From the NCBI RefSeq assembly GCF_033547095.1, contig NZ_CP137852.1, positions 4,613,001 to 4,677,000 on the forward strand: 64,000 bases of DNA, in the 5' to 3' direction. Position 1 is the stretch's first letter. Every line of letters begins with the position of its first letter. Of this stretch, positions 30,812-39,152 are shown piece by piece. Under the pieces are notes generated by a model, which was given only the letters and a program-made list of their open reading frames with translations, was not told where the DNA came from and searched no databases. The DNA comes from Sediminicoccus rosea. GTDB lineage: Bacteria; Pseudomonadota; Alphaproteobacteria; Acetobacterales; Acetobacteraceae. A program made the translations under genes and the position numbers.

Positions 30812-31286
30812 GCGGGACGCCTTCCGTCTGGCGGGCGCGCCATGCATCCAGCCGCTCCGCCAGCGCCGGGTCGGCCAGCGCCAGGATGGAGGCGGCCAGC
30901 AGCGCCGCGTTGATCGCGCCGGCCTTGCCGATGGCAAGCGTGCCGACCGGCACGCCGCCCGGCATCTGCACGATGGAGAGCAGCGAATCCATGCCCTTGA
31001 GCGCATGCGACTCGACCGGCACGCCCAGCACCGGCAGCGGCGTCATGCTCGCCGCCATGCCCGGCAGGTGCGCCGCGCCGCCGGCCCCGGCGATGATCAC
31101 CTGGATGCCGCGCCCGCGCGCCGTGGTCGCATAGTCGAAGAGGCGGCCCGGCGTGCGATGCGCCGAGACCACCCGGCATTCATGCGCGATGCCGAGCGCC
31201 GTCAGGGTTTCATCCGCATGGCGCATCGTCTCCCAATCGGAACGGCTGCCCATGATGACGCCCACACGGGGCGCGCTCTCCGCCAT
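30798..31286 (-). CDS. purE: N5-CAIR mutase
   Basis: The 162-aa class-I PurE converts N5-CAIR to CAIR. It has the phosphate loop [16 protein letters not shown] with catalytic His43, [11 protein letters not shown] and the [20 protein letters not shown] segment. It precedes purK and follows a DUF465 gene by 15 bp in the same direction. Confidence 0.97.
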   Translation of the reverse strand: MAESAPRVGVIMGSRSDWETMRHADETLTALGIAHECRVVSAHRTPGRLFDYATTARGRGIQVIIAGAGGAAHLPGMAASMTPLPVLGVPVESHALKGMDSLLSIVQMPGGVPVGTLAIGKAGAINAALLAASILALADPALAERLDAWRARQTEGVPHDPV

Positions 31287-31301
31287 GATGCTGGTCCTGT
31301 G

Positions 31302-31502
31302 TCAGGCGATGATGTCGGGGACGAGCTGGCTCTCGAGCCAGGCGATCTCGTCCTTCAGCTTCAGCTTGCGCTTCTTCAGGCGCTGCATCTGCAACTGGTC
31401 GCCCAGGCCGGTCTCCAGCCGCGCGATGACGGTGTCGAGGTCGCGGTGCTCGCTGCGCAATTCGTGCAGGCGGCGGAGCAGGGCTTCGCGGTCTTCAAGC
31501 AT
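31302..31502 (-). CDS. YdcH/DUF465 family small coiled-coil protein
   Basis: The 66-aa highly charged helical protein reads LEDREALLRRLHELRSEHRD and continues with a second lysine-rich helix. DUF465 proteins are small cytosolic antiparallel helices of unknown role. It is the first gene of a DUF465-purE-purK unit. The start MLED at 31502 was chosen because the helix begins there. Confidence 0.88.
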   Translation of the reverse strand: MLEDREALLRRLHELRSEHRDLDTVIARLETGLGDQLQMQRLKKRKLKLKDEIAWLESQLVPDIIA

Positions 31503-31686
31503 CCGTATGTGCCGCCATCCTGATCGCGAGGGCTGGAAATTCGGCCCGGAGGGTAGAGGAAATCTTTTCCCTTCGCCGAGGGAATGGGGATAGCATGGCT
31601 TGGCGCGCTGGCAACAGAGCGCGCGCGAAGGTGATGCCCCGGGTGGGCGTTCCCGCCCGGGCGAAATCGAAAGAGGATGCCCACGC

Positions 31687-31857
31687 ATGATGCATGCCCC
31701 CAGGATTCGCGCCTTGGAAACCCGCCACGCCGAGATCGAGACCCGCATCGCCCATGAAGGCGCGCGGCCCCGCCCCGATGACGCGGCCATCGCCAAGATG
31801 AAACTGGAGAAGCTGCACCTGAAGGAAGAGATGGAGCGGCTGCGCCGCGCACATTGA
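31687..31857 (+). CDS. Second YdcH/DUF465 family small protein
   Basis: The 56-aa protein (RIRALETRHAEIETRIAHEG...KLEKLHLKEEMERLRR) is a paralogue of the product at 31302 on the opposite strand; the two starts are 184 bp apart. It is too small for further domains. The ATG at 31687 follows an AGAGGA-like site. Its function is unknown. Confidence 0.8.
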   Translation: MMHAPRIRALETRHAEIETRIAHEGARPRPDDAAIAKMKLEKLHLKEEMERLRRAH

Positions 31858-31889
31858 GCGCGCGGGACTAGAACACAGGCGGAGGGCGC

Positions 31890-32462
31890 CTATTCCGGCT
31901 CGGCCGGGGCCGGAACCGGGATGGCGATGCCTTCGGCGCGCAGCCGTTCCTGCGCCGCGGTCACCGCCGCGTTCAGCGCCCCCTGGGTGCACAGGCCGAG
32001 GATCACCGGGTCGCGCGGCTTGATGTTCGCGCTGTTCCAGTGGGTGCGGTCACGCACCTTCTGGATGGTCTCCTTGGTGGTGCCGAGGAGCTTTCCGATC
32101 TGCACATCCGGCAGCTCGGGGTGGTTGCGCAGCAGCCAGGCAATGCCGTCCGGGCGGTCATTGCGCTTCGCCACCGGCGTGTAGCGCCCCCCCTTCCCGC
32201 GACCCTTGGCCACCGGCACCGCGGGCGCGGCCAGCACGAGGCGCGCCGTCGGGTCGGCCTCGCAGCGGGCGATGTCCTCGCGCGTCACCTGCATGTTGGC
32301 CACCGGGTCATAGCCGATGATGCCCTGCGCCACCTCGCCATCGGCGATGGCCTGGACCTCGAGCGGGTGCATCTGCACGAAATCGGCGATCTGCTCGAAG
32401 GAGAGCGAGGTCTTCTCGATCAGCCACACGGCGGTTGCCTTGGGCATCAGGGGCTGGGCCAT
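31890..32462 (-). CDS. TrcR-type cell-cycle transcriptional regulator (DUF1013)
   Basis: The 190-aa protein begins AQPLMPKATAVWLIEKTSLSFEQIA, the DUF1013 start. It has an N-terminal helix-turn-helix-like region and a second one near LPDVQIGKLLGTTKETIQKVRDRTHW. In alphaproteobacteria the family is linked to cell-cycle transcription. A proline-rich tail ends the protein. It is divergent from the DUF1192 gene across 151 bp. Confidence 0.88.
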   Translation of the reverse strand: MAQPLMPKATAVWLIEKTSLSFEQIADFVQMHPLEVQAIADGEVAQGIIGYDPVANMQVTREDIARCEADPTARLVLAAPAVPVAKGRGKGGRYTPVAKRNDRPDGIAWLLRNHPELPDVQIGKLLGTTKETIQKVRDRTHWNSANIKPRDPVILGLCTQGALNAAVTAAQERLRAEGIAIPVPAPAEPE

Positions 32463-32613
32463 GTCAGTGTTTCCGGGAGAAGAAGGTCTGTTCCGTGGAT
32501 GGAGAGGGGCGGCCCGGGGGCCCACACCCGATCTGTGCATGCCCTATACTGTTCACCCCCGGCCACTGTCACCCCCCGCGACGGGACAGCCCCGCCAGGA
32601 GAGGAGAAATCGC

Positions 32614-32811
32614 GTGATCTTCGAGGATGATCCCCGCCCCAAGCCCCGCGAGGGCCTGCACCCGCCCCGCCTGGAGGGTTGGTCGGAGCCGGAACTGCGG
32701 GCCTATATCGCGGAGCTGAAGGCCGAAATCGCTCGCGCCGAGGCGGCGATCCTGACCTGTGGCAGCCACCGCGCGGCCGCCGAGGCGTTTTTCCGCAAGC
32801 CGCCGGAATGA
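32614..32811 (+). CDS. DUF1192 family small protein
   Basis: The 65-aa product reads IFEDDPRPKPREGLHPPRLE and a helix SEPELRAYIAELKAEIARAEAA, typical of the alphaproteobacterial DUF1192 family. It starts at a GTG with AGGAGAGGAG upstream. Its function is unknown. It is convergent with the hsp20 gene, sharing a two-way terminator. Confidence 0.88.
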   Translation: MIFEDDPRPKPREGLHPPRLEGWSEPELRAYIAELKAEIARAEAAILTCGSHRAAAEAFFRKPPE

Positions 32812-32813
32812 AG

Positions 32814-32837
32814 AAAGGGGGGCCTGCGCCCCCCTTT
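32814..32837. terminator. Bidirectional terminator between DUF1192 and hsp20
   Basis: A 10-bp stem (AAAGGGGGGC with GCCCCCCTTT) with a CTGC loop is placed 3 bp after one stop and 20 bp before the other stop. Confidence 0.75.
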
Positions 32838-32856
32838 CCCGTGTCAGGCCAAGATG

Positions 32857-33351
32857 TCAGGCGGCCTGGGACGCCTGCTCGATCGCCACGGGCCGGCTCG
32901 GCGCCGCGGCACCGCTGCCGGCTGCGCCCCCATGGGCGATCGGGATGCGCCGGGGCTTCAGCGCCTCGGGCACCACGCGCTGAAGGGCCACATGCAGCAG
33001 GCCGTTCTCGATGCGCGCGCCCTGCACGACCAGGTGGTCGGCCAGCACGAAGCGGCGCTCGAAGGCGCGGCCGGCGATGCCGCGATGCACGTAGCGGCGC
33101 GCCTCGCCCTCGGCCTGGGGCGCCTTGCCCGAGATGAAGAGCGTGTCCTCGCGCACGACGAGTTCCAGGTCATCGGGGCCGAAGCCGGCGACGGCCATGG
33201 TCAGCACATAGCTGTCCTCGCCCGTCACCTCGATGTTGTAGGGCGGATAGGCGGGCGACTCGGCCTGCACGCGCGCGCCGTCGAGCAGACGGGCGAAGCG
33301 GTCGAAGCCGATGGCGGTGCGGAGAAGGGGGGAGAAATCAACGGCGTTCAT
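32857..33351 (-). CDS. Small heat-shock protein, Hsp20/IbpA family
   Basis: The 164-aa alpha-crystallin protein has the N-terminal FSPLLRTAIGFDRFARLLD segment common to IbpA/HspA of alphaproteobacteria. The crystallin domain spans about 35-130 (PYNIEVTGEDSYVLTMAVAGF...GIAGRAFERRFVLADH). The C-terminal tail carries the I-x-I motif (RRIPI). It is an ATP-independent holdase. Its leader contains a ROSE-like hairpin over the ribosome site, so heat-induced translation is likely. Confidence 0.95.
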   Translation of the reverse strand: MNAVDFSPLLRTAIGFDRFARLLDGARVQAESPAYPPYNIEVTGEDSYVLTMAVAGFGPDDLELVVREDTLFISGKAPQAEGEARRYVHRGIAGRAFERRFVLADHLVVQGARIENGLLHVALQRVVPEALKPRRIPIAHGGAAGSGAAAPSRPVAIEQASQAA

Positions 33352-33357
33352 GATGAA

Positions 33358-33421
33358 CCTCCTGCTGTAGCAAGGTCCGGGTTAAGTGTTCCGCCGCGCG
33401 CATCCCCAGAACGGGCGATGC
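33358..33421 (-). promoter_or_regulatory. ROSE-type RNA thermometer in the hsp20 leader
   Basis: On the minus strand CCUUGCU (33369-33375) can pair with AGGAGG (33358-33363), the hsp20 ribosome site. All residues pair except one bulged G, with one U-G wobble and an ACAGC loop. This U-U-G-C-U against A-G-G-A form with bulged G is the hallmark of ROSE elements. A second hairpin with a one-base bulge lies just upstream (GCATCGCCC with GGGGATGC, 33400-33421). Heat would melt the lower hairpin and free the ribosome site. Confidence 0.7.
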
Positions 33422-33510
33422 CTTGGCTGGATCCACGCCGAGGCCCTGACGGCGCCTCGACAGCAGCGATCTGGAATGTCGCCAGCGCCGTTTCAAGAGG
33501 GGTCCCCAAC

Positions 33511-33543
33511 AACGAAAACCGCCCTGGCCATCGGCCAGGGCGG
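33511..33543 (-). terminator. Intrinsic terminator of rpmE
   Basis: On the minus strand an 11-bp stem (CCGCCCTGGCC with GGCCAGGGCGG) is followed by TTTTCGTTGTT, 26 bp after the rpmE stop. Confidence 0.88.
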
Positions 33544-33569
33544 CACCCGGAGCAGGTTGTGCGCGGGCC

Positions 33570-33797
33570 TTAGCCCTTGCGCATACCGATCCCGGCGAAT
33601 TTCTTGTTGAACTTGGCGACCTGGCCGCCCGTGTCCATGATGCGCTGCACGCCCGTCCAGGCCGGATGGCTCTTCGGGTCGATGTCGAGACGCAGCGTGT
33701 CGCCCGGCTTGCCGCCCGCCGTGCGGGTCTTGAAGGTGGTGCCGTCGGTCATGATGACGGTCATCTCGTGGTAGGCGGGGTGGGTGTCGGGCTTCAT
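33570..33797 (-). CDS. rpmE: 50S ribosomal protein L31
   Basis: The 75-aa protein begins [19 protein letters not shown] and contains the PKSHPAWTG and VAKFNKKF segments of L31. It has no cysteines, so it is the zinc-free (C-minus) form. The ATG at 33797 matches the family start. It has its own terminator. Confidence 0.96.
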   Translation of the reverse strand: MKPDTHPAYHEMTVIMTDGTTFKTRTAGGKPGDTLRLDIDPKSHPAWTGVQRIMDTGGQVAKFNKKFAGIGMRKG

Positions 33798-33954
33798 GTC
33801 GGGCTTTCCGGGATGCGGCAGGCGGCGATGGCTGCCCAGCCGTTGAAGCGCGGGGATTAGGTCATCCGCGGGCCGGATGCAAGGGCGCCCCCCTCCCCGA
33901 CCAGGTCCAATCCGCCCTAACATCGGAATGAACGAGGATGGGAGGCAGGTTGCG

Positions 33955-34539
33955 ATGGAATGGGTGATCCCGGCGGTGCTGGTCGCCCTCGTGACATGGG
34001 GTGGCCTGATCCGCACGCGCCTCCGGCGGCTGCGGGCCGAGGCCGTCGGTACCTGGCCGGCGCTGGCCGCCCGGCTGCAGCGCCGCCATGGCCTGGTCAC
34101 GCCCCTGGTCCAGGCGCTGCAGGATCTGCCACGCAAGGCGCAGAAGCCCGTCCAGGCCCTGGTGAAGGCGCGCAATGCCGCCCTCGTCGCGGATCTCTCG
34201 CCCATGGCCGCCGGCTTGGCCGAGCAGGCGCTGGAGACCGCCATCGTCAACGCCCTGGCGCATGGCGAGGCCCATCCGGACCAGGTGGATCCGGCGCGCC
34301 TCGCGCAGCTCGCCCATTCCTTCGAGGAAATGGCCGAGGAGATCACGGACGCGGCGGAGGCATTCAACCACGCCGTCTTCGCCTACAACATGGCCTGCGT
34401 CGGCACGCCGGCCATTGTCATCGCCAAGTGGCTGAACTTCTACAAGCTCGAGTATTTCGGCCTGGACCAGGCGGAGCGCGAGGCCCTGACGCAGATCGAG
34501 CGCGGGCATGCCCCGGCCCCGGGCGCGCGGATGGGTTAA
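33955..34539 (+). CDS. LemA-family-like membrane protein
   Basis: The 194-aa protein has one N-terminal transmembrane segment ([17 protein letters not shown]). A helical domain follows, with LemA-like features [22 protein letters not shown] and, near 145, FNHAVFAYN. LemA proteins are single-pass with an extracytoplasmic helical bundle; their biochemical role is unclear. GGGAGG lies 10-15 bp before the ATG at 33955. The next gene encodes a membrane protein in the same direction. Confidence 0.7.
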   Translation: MEWVIPAVLVALVTWGGLIRTRLRRLRAEAVGTWPALAARLQRRHGLVTPLVQALQDLPRKAQKPVQALVKARNAALVADLSPMAAGLAEQALETAIVNALAHGEAHPDQVDPARLAQLAHSFEEMAEEITDAAEAFNHAVFAYNMACVGTPAIVIAKWLNFYKLEYFGLDQAEREALTQIERGHAPAPGARMG

Positions 34540-34557
34540 CCAAGCCCTCACCCGGTT

Positions 34558-35616
34558 GTGCGAAGCCCGGCGCCGGACCTGTCTTTGCCGCCGGAGAACG
34601 CCTTGTCCAGCACGCGGACCAGCCAGTCGGTGCAGGAACTGCGCCAATTGATCGCCATGCTCGAACGCAGCGGGATCGCCGAGCACCGCCCCGAGGCGCG
34701 CGCCCTGCTGCAGCGTTCGCGGGCGCTGCTGCGCGAGCGGCAGCGCGGGGCGCGCGGGCTGGCCGGCAAGCTGGTCACGCTCCTCACCCTGGCGATGGAC
34801 GCCGCCATGCTGGGCGCGGCGACGATGGCGGCCATCCTCGCCGCCACCGGCCCGGCCTCTCCCGGGCTGATCGGCCTCGCCCTCGCCCCCGTCATCTGGC
34901 TGGCGCTGCGCCTGCGCCGCCACGCACCTGCGCTGGCCGAGGCCGCGCGCTGGATTACCTACCACCTGGCCTGGCTCTATGACTGGTTCGCGGAGGCGGT
35001 GAGCTTCGCCGCGATGGAGCGCCTCGATGCGCGGATCACGGCGCGCGAGGTGATGTCGGGCTGGCGGCAGCATCGCCGCGCGCTGCCGCATCGCGCGGGC
35101 CTCGGCGATGTCGTCGCCTTCCTGGAGGCCGAGTATGGCGCCCAGGCCGGCCGCGCCTTTCGCCAGGAGGCGGAGGCGCTGGGCCGTCCACCCGCCGCCG
35201 CCATCCGCGGCGGCGCGGCGCGTGAGCGGGCGGCGCAGCGCCTTGCCGCCTTGCGCTGGTCCGCGCTGATCGCCCTGTTCGGCCGGCTCGCGCAGAGCGG
35301 CGCCCTCTGGCCCGAGACCCTCCCGGCCGGGATGACGGCCGCGGGCGCCGAATGGGCCGGCGGCGGGACGAGGCCCGGCATCCTCGCCATGGCCGCAACG
35401 GAGACCGCGCCGGCCGCGCCTGCCGACACGCCGGAGCGCGCCGCCCGCCGGGCCGATCTGCGCGACCTCATCCGCCGCAAGCGCCAGGACATCACCACCG
35501 CCTTCGGCTGGCACCTGAAGACCGAGGCCGAGATCAGCCAGCGCGACGCGTTCCTGGCGCAGACGCGGGCGGAGATCGCCGAACTGGAGCGCGAACTGGC
35601 GCAGCTCGGCGGCTGA
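34558..35616 (+). CDS. Membrane protein with coiled ends, unknown
   Basis: The 352-aa product from a GTG start (a TTG at 34603 is an alternative) has an N-terminal helical region. Two adjacent transmembrane segments lie at about 78-115, including a LALAPVIWLALRL segment. A long soluble part follows, with an Ala/Pro stretch near 280 and a final coiled coil (RAEIAELERELAQL). The family is not recognised. It starts 18 bp after the LemA-like gene, suggesting partnership. Confidence 0.7.
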   Translation: MRSPAPDLSLPPENALSSTRTSQSVQELRQLIAMLERSGIAEHRPEARALLQRSRALLRERQRGARGLAGKLVTLLTLAMDAAMLGAATMAAILAATGPASPGLIGLALAPVIWLALRLRRHAPALAEAARWITYHLAWLYDWFAEAVSFAAMERLDARITAREVMSGWRQHRRALPHRAGLGDVVAFLEAEYGAQAGRAFRQEAEALGRPPAAAIRGGAARERAAQRLAALRWSALIALFGRLAQSGALWPETLPAGMTAAGAEWAGGGTRPGILAMAATETAPAAPADTPERAARRADLRDLIRRKRQDITTAFGWHLKTEAEISQRDAFLAQTRAEIAELERELAQLGG

Positions 35617-35713
35617 CGCGATCGCCCGCCGCGCGGCGTTGGTCGCGGCTTCGGGGCCGGTGGCTGAGAGGATGATCCAGCGGTTCAGCGATCACGCCTC
35701 AACACATCATGCC

Positions 35714-36400
35714 CTAGAAGGGGATGGGCCGGCCGTGATGGTCGAAGAAGCCCCCGCTCTCGGCGGGCGTGAGGCCGTCCAGCACGTCCAGCAGGCGCGC
35801 GGCGGCCTGTTCGGGCGGCTGCACCTCCAGCCCCGCCTTGGCGAAGGGGGCGGAGAGCGCCGTATCCACCGTGCCCGGATGCAGCGAGACGCAGATCGCC
35901 TGCGGCCTGGTCCGCGCCAGCTCGATCGCCGTGGTCCGCATGATCTGGTTCAGTGCCGCCTTGGCCGCGCGATAGCTGGTCCAGCCGCCCAGCCGGTTGT
36001 CCGTGATGCTGCCGACGCGGGCCGAAAGCGTGGCGAAGACGGCGCGGCCATCGCGCGCCAGCAGGGGCAGGAAATGCTTCATCAGCAGCGCGGGGCCGGT
36101 GGCGTTCAGGGCGAAGCTCCGCGCCATATGGGCGGGATCGAGCTGGCGGAAGCTCTTTTCCGGCTGGAAGCGGCCATCATGCAGGAAGCCGGTGGCATCG
36201 AGGACAAGGCGCTGGCCGGGGCCGGTCTCGGCCGCGGCGCGGGCGATGCTCGCCTCGTCCAGCAGGTCGAGCGCGGGCAGGGTCCGGCGGCCGAGGCGGC
36301 GCACGCGCTGGCCGCGCCGCTCCAGCTCGGCGGCGAGCGCCGCGCCGATGCCGCCGCTGGCACCGATGATGACGGCCTGGATCGGTTGTTCATGGTCCAT
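35714..36400 (-). CDS. Short-chain dehydrogenase/reductase, C-factor-like
   Basis: The 228-aa SDR has the NAD(P) loop GASGGIG (13-19) and the active-site triad Ser126, Tyr143 and Lys147 (TSYRAAKAALN). The C-terminus SGGFFDHHGRPIPF matches the CsgA/C-factor group. The substrate is unknown. It is divergent from the DUF2236 gene across 77 bp. The ATG at 36400 is the domain start. Confidence 0.9.
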   Translation of the reverse strand: MDHEQPIQAVIIGASGGIGAALAAELERRGQRVRRLGRRTLPALDLLDEASIARAAAETGPGQRLVLDATGFLHDGRFQPEKSFRQLDPAHMARSFALNATGPALLMKHFLPLLARDGRAVFATLSARVGSITDNRLGGWTSYRAAKAALNQIMRTTAIELARTRPQAICVSLHPGTVDTALSAPFAKAGLEVQPPEQAAARLLDVLDGLTPAESGGFFDHHGRPIPF

Positions 36401-36477
36401 GACCGCTGGGATGGGCGCTAAAGCCGCGGGCCGCAAGCGGGCCTCGCCATCGCGCGCACCGGCCCCATATCCCCTGC

Positions 36478-37326
36478 ATGACACGCGCAAGGCCGGACCC
36501 CGCCCAGCCGATCAAGGACGCCATCGCGGCGCGGGTGGTCGCCCTGTTCAATGACCGCGCGAAGGGCGAGGCGCCGGTGCCGCGCCGGCCGGACGGGTTG
36601 TTCGGCCCGCGCTCCGTCGCCTGGCGGGTGCATGGCGACGTCACCTCCATGATGGTGGGGGGCATCGCCTCCCTGTTGTTGCAGATGCTGCACCCGGCAG
36701 TCCTCGCCGGCGTCTGGGACCACTCGAATTTCCGCACCGACCTGCATGGCAGGCTGCGCCGCACCGCCCGCTTCATCGCGCTCACCACCTATGGCGGTCG
36801 GGAGGAGGCGCTGGCGGTGATCGAGCGGGTGCGCGGCATTCATGACCGCGTCGGCGGCACGCTGCCCGACGGTACGCCCTACCATGCCAATGACCCCAGC
36901 CTGCTGGCCTGGGTGCATGTGACCGAGACGACGAGCTTCCTGGCCGCCTGGCGGCGCTATGGCGAACCCGGCATGGGCCGCGCCGAGCAGGACCGCTACT
37001 TCGCCGAGATGGCGGAGGTGGGCGCGCGGCTGGGCGCCGACCCCGTCCCGCGCGATGCCACCGCCGCGCAGCGCCTCATCACGGCGGGCCGCGCCGCGCT
37101 GCGCAGCGACGCCCGCACGCGGGAGGTGCGGCGCTTCCTGCTGCAACCCGCGAGCCGGGCGCCCTGGGCGGCGCCCCTGCAGGCCCTGGGCAACCAGGCA
37201 GCCATCGACCTGCTGCCCGGCTGGGCACGGGAGATGCACGGACTCACGAACCCGGTGCTTGGGCGGCCCATCCTGCGCGCCGGAACCCGCGGCCTCGCCG
37301 AGACCTTGCGCTGGGCCTTCCGCTGA
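36478..37326 (+). CDS. DUF2236 / MpaB-type oxygenase-like protein
   Basis: The 282-aa helical protein has the DUF2236 features LLLQMLHPAVLAGVWDHSNFRTDLHGRLRRTARFI and WVHVTETTSFLAAWRRYG. Characterised relatives such as latex-clearing protein and MpaB are haem-binding oxygenases; the histidines in LHP and WVH are candidate ligands. No signal peptide is seen. The substrate is unknown. Confidence 0.85.
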   Translation: MTRARPDPAQPIKDAIAARVVALFNDRAKGEAPVPRRPDGLFGPRSVAWRVHGDVTSMMVGGIASLLLQMLHPAVLAGVWDHSNFRTDLHGRLRRTARFIALTTYGGREEALAVIERVRGIHDRVGGTLPDGTPYHANDPSLLAWVHVTETTSFLAAWRRYGEPGMGRAEQDRYFAEMAEVGARLGADPVPRDATAAQRLITAGRAALRSDARTREVRRFLLQPASRAPWAAPLQALGNQAAIDLLPGWAREMHGLTNPVLGRPILRAGTRGLAETLRWAFR

Positions 37327-37505
37327 ACCGCAGACGCCGCGCGGGAAGGCAGGATCGGCGAAGCGGTCATCCACCTGTTCGAGCCCGCCGATGGCCCGGG
37401 AAGGCGCCCTCCTGGCCGCACGCAGCGTCAGGCGGCCCCTGCCCGCAGGCCACATGGGGAGCGGGCCGGCATCGAAATCCGGAGAGTTGCTGGCAGGGGA
37501 TCGGA

Positions 37506-37580
37506 TGGTGGGCGCGACAGGGATTGAACCTGTGGCCCCTGCCGTGTGAAGGCAGTGCTCTACCGCTGAGCTACGCGCCC
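37506..37580 (-). tRNA. tRNA-Val (anticodon CAC), CCA encoded
   Basis: On the minus strand the 7-bp acceptor GGGCGCG pairs with CGCGCCC. The D-arm is AGCTCAGCGGTAGAGC. The anticodon arm CTGCC-TTCACAC-GGCAG gives anticodon CAC. The variable loop has 5 nt, the T-arm contains GGTTCAATCC, and the 3' ACCA is encoded. The structure is complete. Confidence 0.95.
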
Positions 37581-37663
37581 ATCCGATGGCGCTCCCTTTG
37601 CGGCGGGACGCTGTTCCTGTCAAGCCGGTTGCACCCGGCCCGGCGCGGCCTAAATGTTGACGC

Positions 37664-38431
37664 ATGTTCGGACGCGTCGTCCTCACCCTGCTGCTGCTCA
37701 CGGCCCCCGCCTCGGCCGAGCGCTGGCGCGCGACCTATGTGATCACCGCCGCCGGCATCACCGTGGCCGATGCCGAGGTGCGCTTCACCCTGGGGCCGGC
37801 CGGCACGCCCTACAGCATCGAGACGCGCTCCCGCACACGCGGCGTCGCCGCCTGGCTCATCCGCTCCGAGACCCGGGCGCTCAGCGAGGGCGTGCTGCGG
37901 ACAGGCGCCGCCCAGCCGCGCCGCTACCAGACCGAGGGCACCTGGCGCGGCATGCCCCGACGCACGCTGCTCGAATACGCGCCCGACGGCACGGCGCGAG
38001 TCGCGGCCCTGGAACCCTTGCAGGACATGGAGCGCACGCCCGTCCCCGATGACGCGCGGCGCGGCCATGTCGACCCGCTCTCAGCCATCGTGATGCTGAC
38101 GGCCCATGTGCGGGAGACGGCGCGCTGCGACGTGCGCGCCCGCACCTTCGACGGCCGCCGCGTGACCGCCTTCGAGGTGACGACGCATCCCGTGGTCCTG
38201 GCCTCGGACCGCGGACTGCTGCGCTGCGACGTGGAAAGCCGCCCCATCGCCGGCATCCCGCTCGACCGTCCGATCGAGGATACGAGCCGGCCCACGCGCA
38301 GCAGCCTGGTCTTCGGCGTGCCGCAGCCCGGCGCGCCGGCGATTCCCGTCCAGGTCGAGATCGCGAGCCGCTGGTGGGGAACGATCCAGGCGAGCCTGGT
38401 GGAGCTAACCGAGGAGCGCGGGCAGCGCTGA
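37664..38431 (+). CDS. DUF3108 domain protein, periplasmic
   Basis: The 255-aa protein has a signal peptide (FGRVVLTLLLLTAPASA). A DUF3108-type beta-rich domain follows (YVITAAGITVADAEVRFTLG, SETRALSEGVLR, and VDPLSAIVMLTAHVRE near 140). The function is unknown; an envelope location is likely. Its last 27 bp overlap the convergent gph gene. Confidence 0.82.
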   Translation: MFGRVVLTLLLLTAPASAERWRATYVITAAGITVADAEVRFTLGPAGTPYSIETRSRTRGVAAWLIRSETRALSEGVLRTGAAQPRRYQTEGTWRGMPRRTLLEYAPDGTARVAALEPLQDMERTPVPDDARRGHVDPLSAIVMLTAHVRETARCDVRARTFDGRRVTAFEVTTHPVVLASDRGLLRCDVESRPIAGIPLDRPIEDTSRPTRSSLVFGVPQPGAPAIPVQVEIASRWWGTIQASLVELTEERGQR

Positions 38432-39031
38432 CGGCGCGGCGGCGCTGAGATCGGCGCCCGTGCCCTCGCCATAGCCCCAGGCGGCGAAGACGCTGCGCAC
38501 CCCGGCACCGCGCGCGGCGCGGATGTCGTTCTGGTGGTCGCCGATCATCACCGCATCGGCCGCGGCCACGCCCAGCCCCTCCAGCACGCCGCGCACATGG
38601 CCAGGGTCGGGCTTTTTCACGGGCAGGCTATCGCCGCCCAGGACCAGGGCGAAATGCGGCGCGAGGCCGAGTTCGGCCAGCAGCGCGCGCGTGGCCGCGA
38701 TCGGCTTGTTGGTGCAGACCGCATGGCGCCAGCCCTGCGCGGCGAGCGCCTCGAGCGCTGCCACCATGCCCGGATAGGGGCGGGTCAGCACGGCGGAATT
38801 CGCCTCGAGATCATCGAGGAAGCCGGGCAGCAGCGCCTCATCGAAGGCGAGGCCGCGGGCCGTGAAGGCCTTGAGCAGCAGGGCCCGGGCGCCGTCGCCG
38901 ATCATGGCCGCCACCTCGGGCAGCGGGAAGGGATCCAGGCCCTGGGCCGCCATGAGGCGGTTGAGCGCGGCGCGGAGATCGGGCGCGCTGTCCACCAGCG
39001 TTCCGTCGAGGTCGAAAATGGCGAGCGGCAT
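38405..39031 (-). CDS. gph: Phosphoglycolate phosphatase (HAD family)
   Basis: The 208-aa HAD hydrolase has motif I DLDGTLVDSAPDLRAALN, motif II VCTNKP, motif III lysine in SLPVKKPDPGH and motif IV IGDHQND, with an alpha-helical cap. This is the Gph layout, which removes phosphate from 2-phosphoglycolate arising from DNA repair. The ATG at 39031 is the family start. It is divergent from glmU. Confidence 0.9.
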   Translation of the reverse strand: MPLAIFDLDGTLVDSAPDLRAALNRLMAAQGLDPFPLPEVAAMIGDGARALLLKAFTARGLAFDEALLPGFLDDLEANSAVLTRPYPGMVAALEALAAQGWRHAVCTNKPIAATRALLAELGLAPHFALVLGGDSLPVKKPDPGHVRGVLEGLGVAAADAVMIGDHQNDIRAARGAGVRSVFAAWGYGEGTGADLSAAAPSALPALLG

Positions 39032-39152
39032 GCCAGGGTGGTAGCCGCCGCGCCCCGCCACGGCAAGGAAGCCCCCGGCGATACGCGGTGCAAGAAAGCG
39101 TCATCCGTCGCCGGGGTTGCGGCCCGGGTGCCGGGGCGGCTACGCCTTGAAC

